Part shown: one piece after another, positions 62,250 through 64,000 of the stretch | Numbering within the stretch: the first letter of the stretch is position 1 | Layout: the number at the start of each line of letters is the position of its first letter | DNA from: Klebsiella grimontii | GTDB taxonomy: Bacteria; Pseudomonadota; Gammaproteobacteria; Enterobacterales; Enterobacteriaceae | Direction: 5' to 3' | Length of the DNA: 64,000 bases | Assembly: GCF_900200035.1 (NCBI RefSeq) | Contig: NZ_FZTC01000012.1 | Span: 124,001-188,000 of the forward strand | The notes under the pieces: model-generated | What the model was told of the DNA's origin: nothing | Database searches by the model: none | Seen by the model: the letters and a program-made list of their open reading frames with translations, nothing else | Translations under genes and position numbers: made by a program

Positions 62250-62324
62250 GACTATTCATCCCGAATCATTCAGTAAAATATCGTGTGCGACAAACAAGCT
62301 CCAACAGCAATCACTGGCTTGTTT

Positions 62325-62879
62325 CTAGTTGTAATCCATAAAAAAACGAGTGACGGCGTAAAAATCCCCGGCTTTAATATGCTGCTGAACCGGCACCAGC
62401 GTAGCGGTAAATTTCAGCGTATTATTCTCATCACTCAGGAGATATCCCGATGAAGGTTCTCCAAACGTTAAAATTTCCCCATGGCGATCGCGAATCTGGA
62501 TACCAAATCCCTTTCCTTCACCATCCGGAATTAATACTGTTGGGTCCTGCGATGAAGCATTGCCGGTAAACGTAATGGTGGCATAAGCCCCTGGCGTTGA
62601 TTGATTTACGCTGCCGAAAGAGGTGCAGCCAATTAAGCGTACTAAAAAAGGCCGGATCAGCTTACCTTCTTGATCGCTATTAATATCGCGAGCGGAAATG
62701 TTACCGAAATCTACCCATAGCTCCCGCGAATTAGGGTCAATATCGCATGCGGCAGCCACTAGCTCCCCCGAAAGCGCCAGCTGGCCAGGCGTAAAACTAG
62801 TACTCGAAGCATGTCCGGAAAAGAGTAATCCCGATACCAATAACGCCATCAGTCTCTTTTTCTCTGTATCCTTAACCAT
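62325..62879 (-). CDS. Fimbrial minor subunit (PapH-like position)
   Basis: A 184-residue pilin-like protein with a signal peptide (about 1-25). VAAACDIDPNSRELWVDFG and VRLIGCTSFG carry the pilin disulfide. The C-terminus AVTRFFMDYN keeps the penultimate Tyr pattern. Lying between major pilin and usher, it may be the anchor/terminator subunit like PapH, or an assembly factor like FimI. It is separated from the major pilin gene by an 83-base gap with a strong hairpin. Confidence 0.85.
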   Translation of the reverse strand: MVKDTEKKRLMALLVSGLLFSGHASSTSFTPGQLALSGELVAAACDIDPNSRELWVDFGNISARDINSDQEGKLIRPFLVRLIGCTSFGSVNQSTPGAYATITFTGNASSQDPTVLIPDGEGKGFGIQIRDRHGEILTFGEPSSGYLLSDENNTLKFTATLVPVQQHIKAGDFYAVTRFFMDYN

Positions 62880-62917
62880 ACTCAGAATTCCATATTATCT
62901 GGCACCTACTCCAATAT

Positions 62918-62943
62918 CGCGGGGAGAGAGATCTCTCCCCGCG
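62918..62943 (-). terminator. Strong hairpin after the major pilin gene
   Basis: CGCGGGGAGAGA (62918-62929) and TCTCTCCCCGCG (62932-62943) form a nearly perfect GC-rich stem 20 bases after the major pilin stop. There is no T-run, so it is likely an RNA-stabilising or partially terminating element that raises pilin message over downstream genes, as described for papA. Confidence 0.8.
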
Positions 62944-62962
62944 AGCGATAATTCAAAATCGA

Positions 62963-63502
62963 TTATTGATAATCGATGGTGAAATTGATCGTTGACTGGA
63001 ATGCACCTGCGGTTACGGTAGTGGTAGAACCGCTCGCTGCCGCTTCCGCTTTCAGGAACGCCACGAAAGGAATGGTGTTAGTACCATCAACCAGGGTGAC
63101 CGGAGTGGTCTGCGCGCCCCAGGTTACAGTCTGGCTAGCGCTGTCTTTCAGGCCGATACCTGCACCGGATGCAGTACCAGAAGTAAATGCAGCCAGAGTA
63201 GGATCGTTCGGGTTAACCGAAGTCGGGGTATAGGAAACAACGGCGCTGCTGGCAATAGTGGTATCGCAATACTGCAGCTCGATGTTTTTGGTTTCAGTTG
63301 CCTGACCACCGCCTTGCAGCAGGGAAACTGGAACCTGACCAAAATCAACGGTTACCGGGCTGGACGACGGGGCTAAACCACAAGCGGTATTCACCAGCTC
63401 ACCCTGAAGCTCAATCTGGCCATTCGTGGTATCAGCCAGTGCAGACATTGAGCCGAGAGCAGCAGTTAATGCCACAGCCATAGCAACTTTATTCAGTTTC
63501 AT
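62963..63502 (-). CDS. Fimbrial major subunit
   Basis: A 179-residue type 1/Pap-like pilin. The signal peptide ends near residue 23 (GSMSALA). The donor strand region TTNGQIELQGELVNTACGLA leads to Cys41-like TACGLAPSSSPVTVDFGQ, and IELQYCDTT carries the second Cys. Low-complexity Ala/Thr/Ser content and the end FTIDYQ mark a shaft pilin. AGGA is 8 bases before the ATG. It is the first gene of the operon, downstream of a long AT-rich control region. Confidence 0.93.
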   Translation of the reverse strand: MKLNKVAMAVALTAALGSMSALADTTNGQIELQGELVNTACGLAPSSSPVTVDFGQVPVSLLQGGGQATETKNIELQYCDTTIASSAVVSYTPTSVNPNDPTLAAFTSGTASGAGIGLKDSASQTVTWGAQTTPVTLVDGTNTIPFVAFLKAEAAASGSTTTVTAGAFQSTINFTIDYQ

Positions 63503-64000
63503 AGAAAATTCCTGCGTTATAAATTTTTATCCTAAAAGAGTAAGGAGCTATAAAATTGCCGAAGTCTATTTACCCAACAATTTCCAGCCCTCCGCATCAC
63601 CGAAAAATCCGTTTCAATAATTAGACTATTAATTAATATTAATAATTTAATTAAAGCCAGATCCCCTGGTCGACAAAAATACTAACAAATCATTTTTTAG
63701 GTAAAAAGAGATACATTTACAGAGGAATTAAAAAAAGATTTAACCTCGCGAACAATGCCACCATAGGAAATTAACTCGCAGAGCGCTGAGATATATCCTA
63801 AAAACAAATTGCGTCAGGTAATTAATAAATGATAGTGGGCAGATATTCATAGTAAAATAATTGTAACATAGATCACATTTTATTAACAAATAGCTTTTCC
63901 TGATATAAGGATAGTCAAAAGCAGCCCGAGCAATGGACATTACGCAGCGGCTAAGAGGAGGGGGAAGACGATTCATGGGCCCGCCGCGCCTTCTTGTTTT
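63503..64000 (-). promoter_or_regulatory. 498-bp AT-rich control region of the fimbrial operon
   Basis: No coding region is supported here. It contains a CRP-like site at 63862-63877, two GATC (Dam) sites at 63660 and 63871, and long A/T tracts near 63610-63660 and 63720-63740 that would suit H-NS or Lrp. A purine-rich stretch lies near 63948-63966. The region runs off the window, so any divergent regulator gene is not visible. Confidence 0.6.
63862..63877. promoter_or_regulatory. CRP-like site overlapping a GATC
   Basis: TGTAACATAGATCACA matches TGTGA-N6-TCACA in nine of ten positions, within an A/T flank as in strong CRP sites. A Dam site (63871-63874) lies in the spacer and right half. 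It is 360 bases upstream of the major pilin start, a distance similar to CRP sites in Pap-type regulatory regions. Confidence 0.7.

Overview
The window is GC-rich enterobacterial chromosome, most likely from the Klebsiella oxytoca complex, Raoultella or a close relative. This rests on the E. coli-like order ascF-ascB-hycIHGFEDCBA / hypABCDE-fhlA, near-identity of those proteins to remembered E. coli homologues, ygbA displaced downstream of fhlA, hmuRSTUV and sitABCD loci, and clusters of REP-like palindromes ending in GTAGCCCGG or CCGGGCTAC. The species call is inference; no rRNA, tRNA, CRISPR array, insertion sequence or replication origin was seen.

Layout. 1-2459: 3' part of a beta-glucoside PTS permease (ascF) and ascB. 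2672-16650: complete formate hydrogenlyase-1 region, with hycABCDEFGHI on the minus strand and hypABCDE-fhlA on the plus strand, divergent from two sigma-54 promoters around a dyad that may bind FhlA. 16768-28706: an accessory locus between fhlA and ygbA that looks built for beta-mannan/glucomannan use. It has an esterase, a GH1 glycosidase, a secreted multidomain GH5-type mannanase, a LamB-like porin broken by a stop codon in its signal peptide, two cellobiose-family EIIC proteins with one EIIB and one EIIA, a Mak-like ROK sugar kinase and a LacI regulator. Its two control regions each carry a CRP-like site and the same GGAAAGCGCTTTCC palindrome. 28884-32312: sitABCD manganese/iron importer with MntR and Fur boxes. 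32437-33140: ygbA and a SelW-like protein. 33356-39419: hmuRSTUV heme uptake. 39516-40667: a stand-alone fucO-like dehydrogenase.

41425-63502 is an accessory region of surface and secretion functions. It starts with a PapI/FaeA-like winged-helix protein, a ToxR-like membrane regulator with a FidL-like partner, and a tandem-HD protein. Next, on the minus strand, comes the most unusual part of the window (44396-55956): a 69-residue double-glycine-leader peptide with five cysteines, followed by a DsbA-like oxidoreductase, an LpxL-like acyltransferase, a C39-peptidase ABC exporter, a MacA/MacB/outer-membrane-factor efflux set, and a mini fatty-acid/polyketide module (ketosynthase, MaoC-like dehydratase, acyl carrier protein, ketoreductase). 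I read this as a biosynthesis and export system for a secreted, disulfide-containing and possibly acylated peptide. Upstream in the same orientation are a LuxR-type regulator and a complete chaperone-usher fimbrial operon (major pilin, minor pilin, usher, chaperone, minor pilin, two-domain adhesin, minor pilin).

How they may work together (inference): the ToxR-like, PapI-like, LuxR-like and HD-domain proteins would control fimbriae and possibly the peptide. The peptide would be trimmed and exported by the C39 ABC protein, oxidised by the DsbA-like protein in the periplasm, possibly acylated with a chain made by the KS/KR/DH/ACP set, and passed outside by the MacAB-OMF pump.
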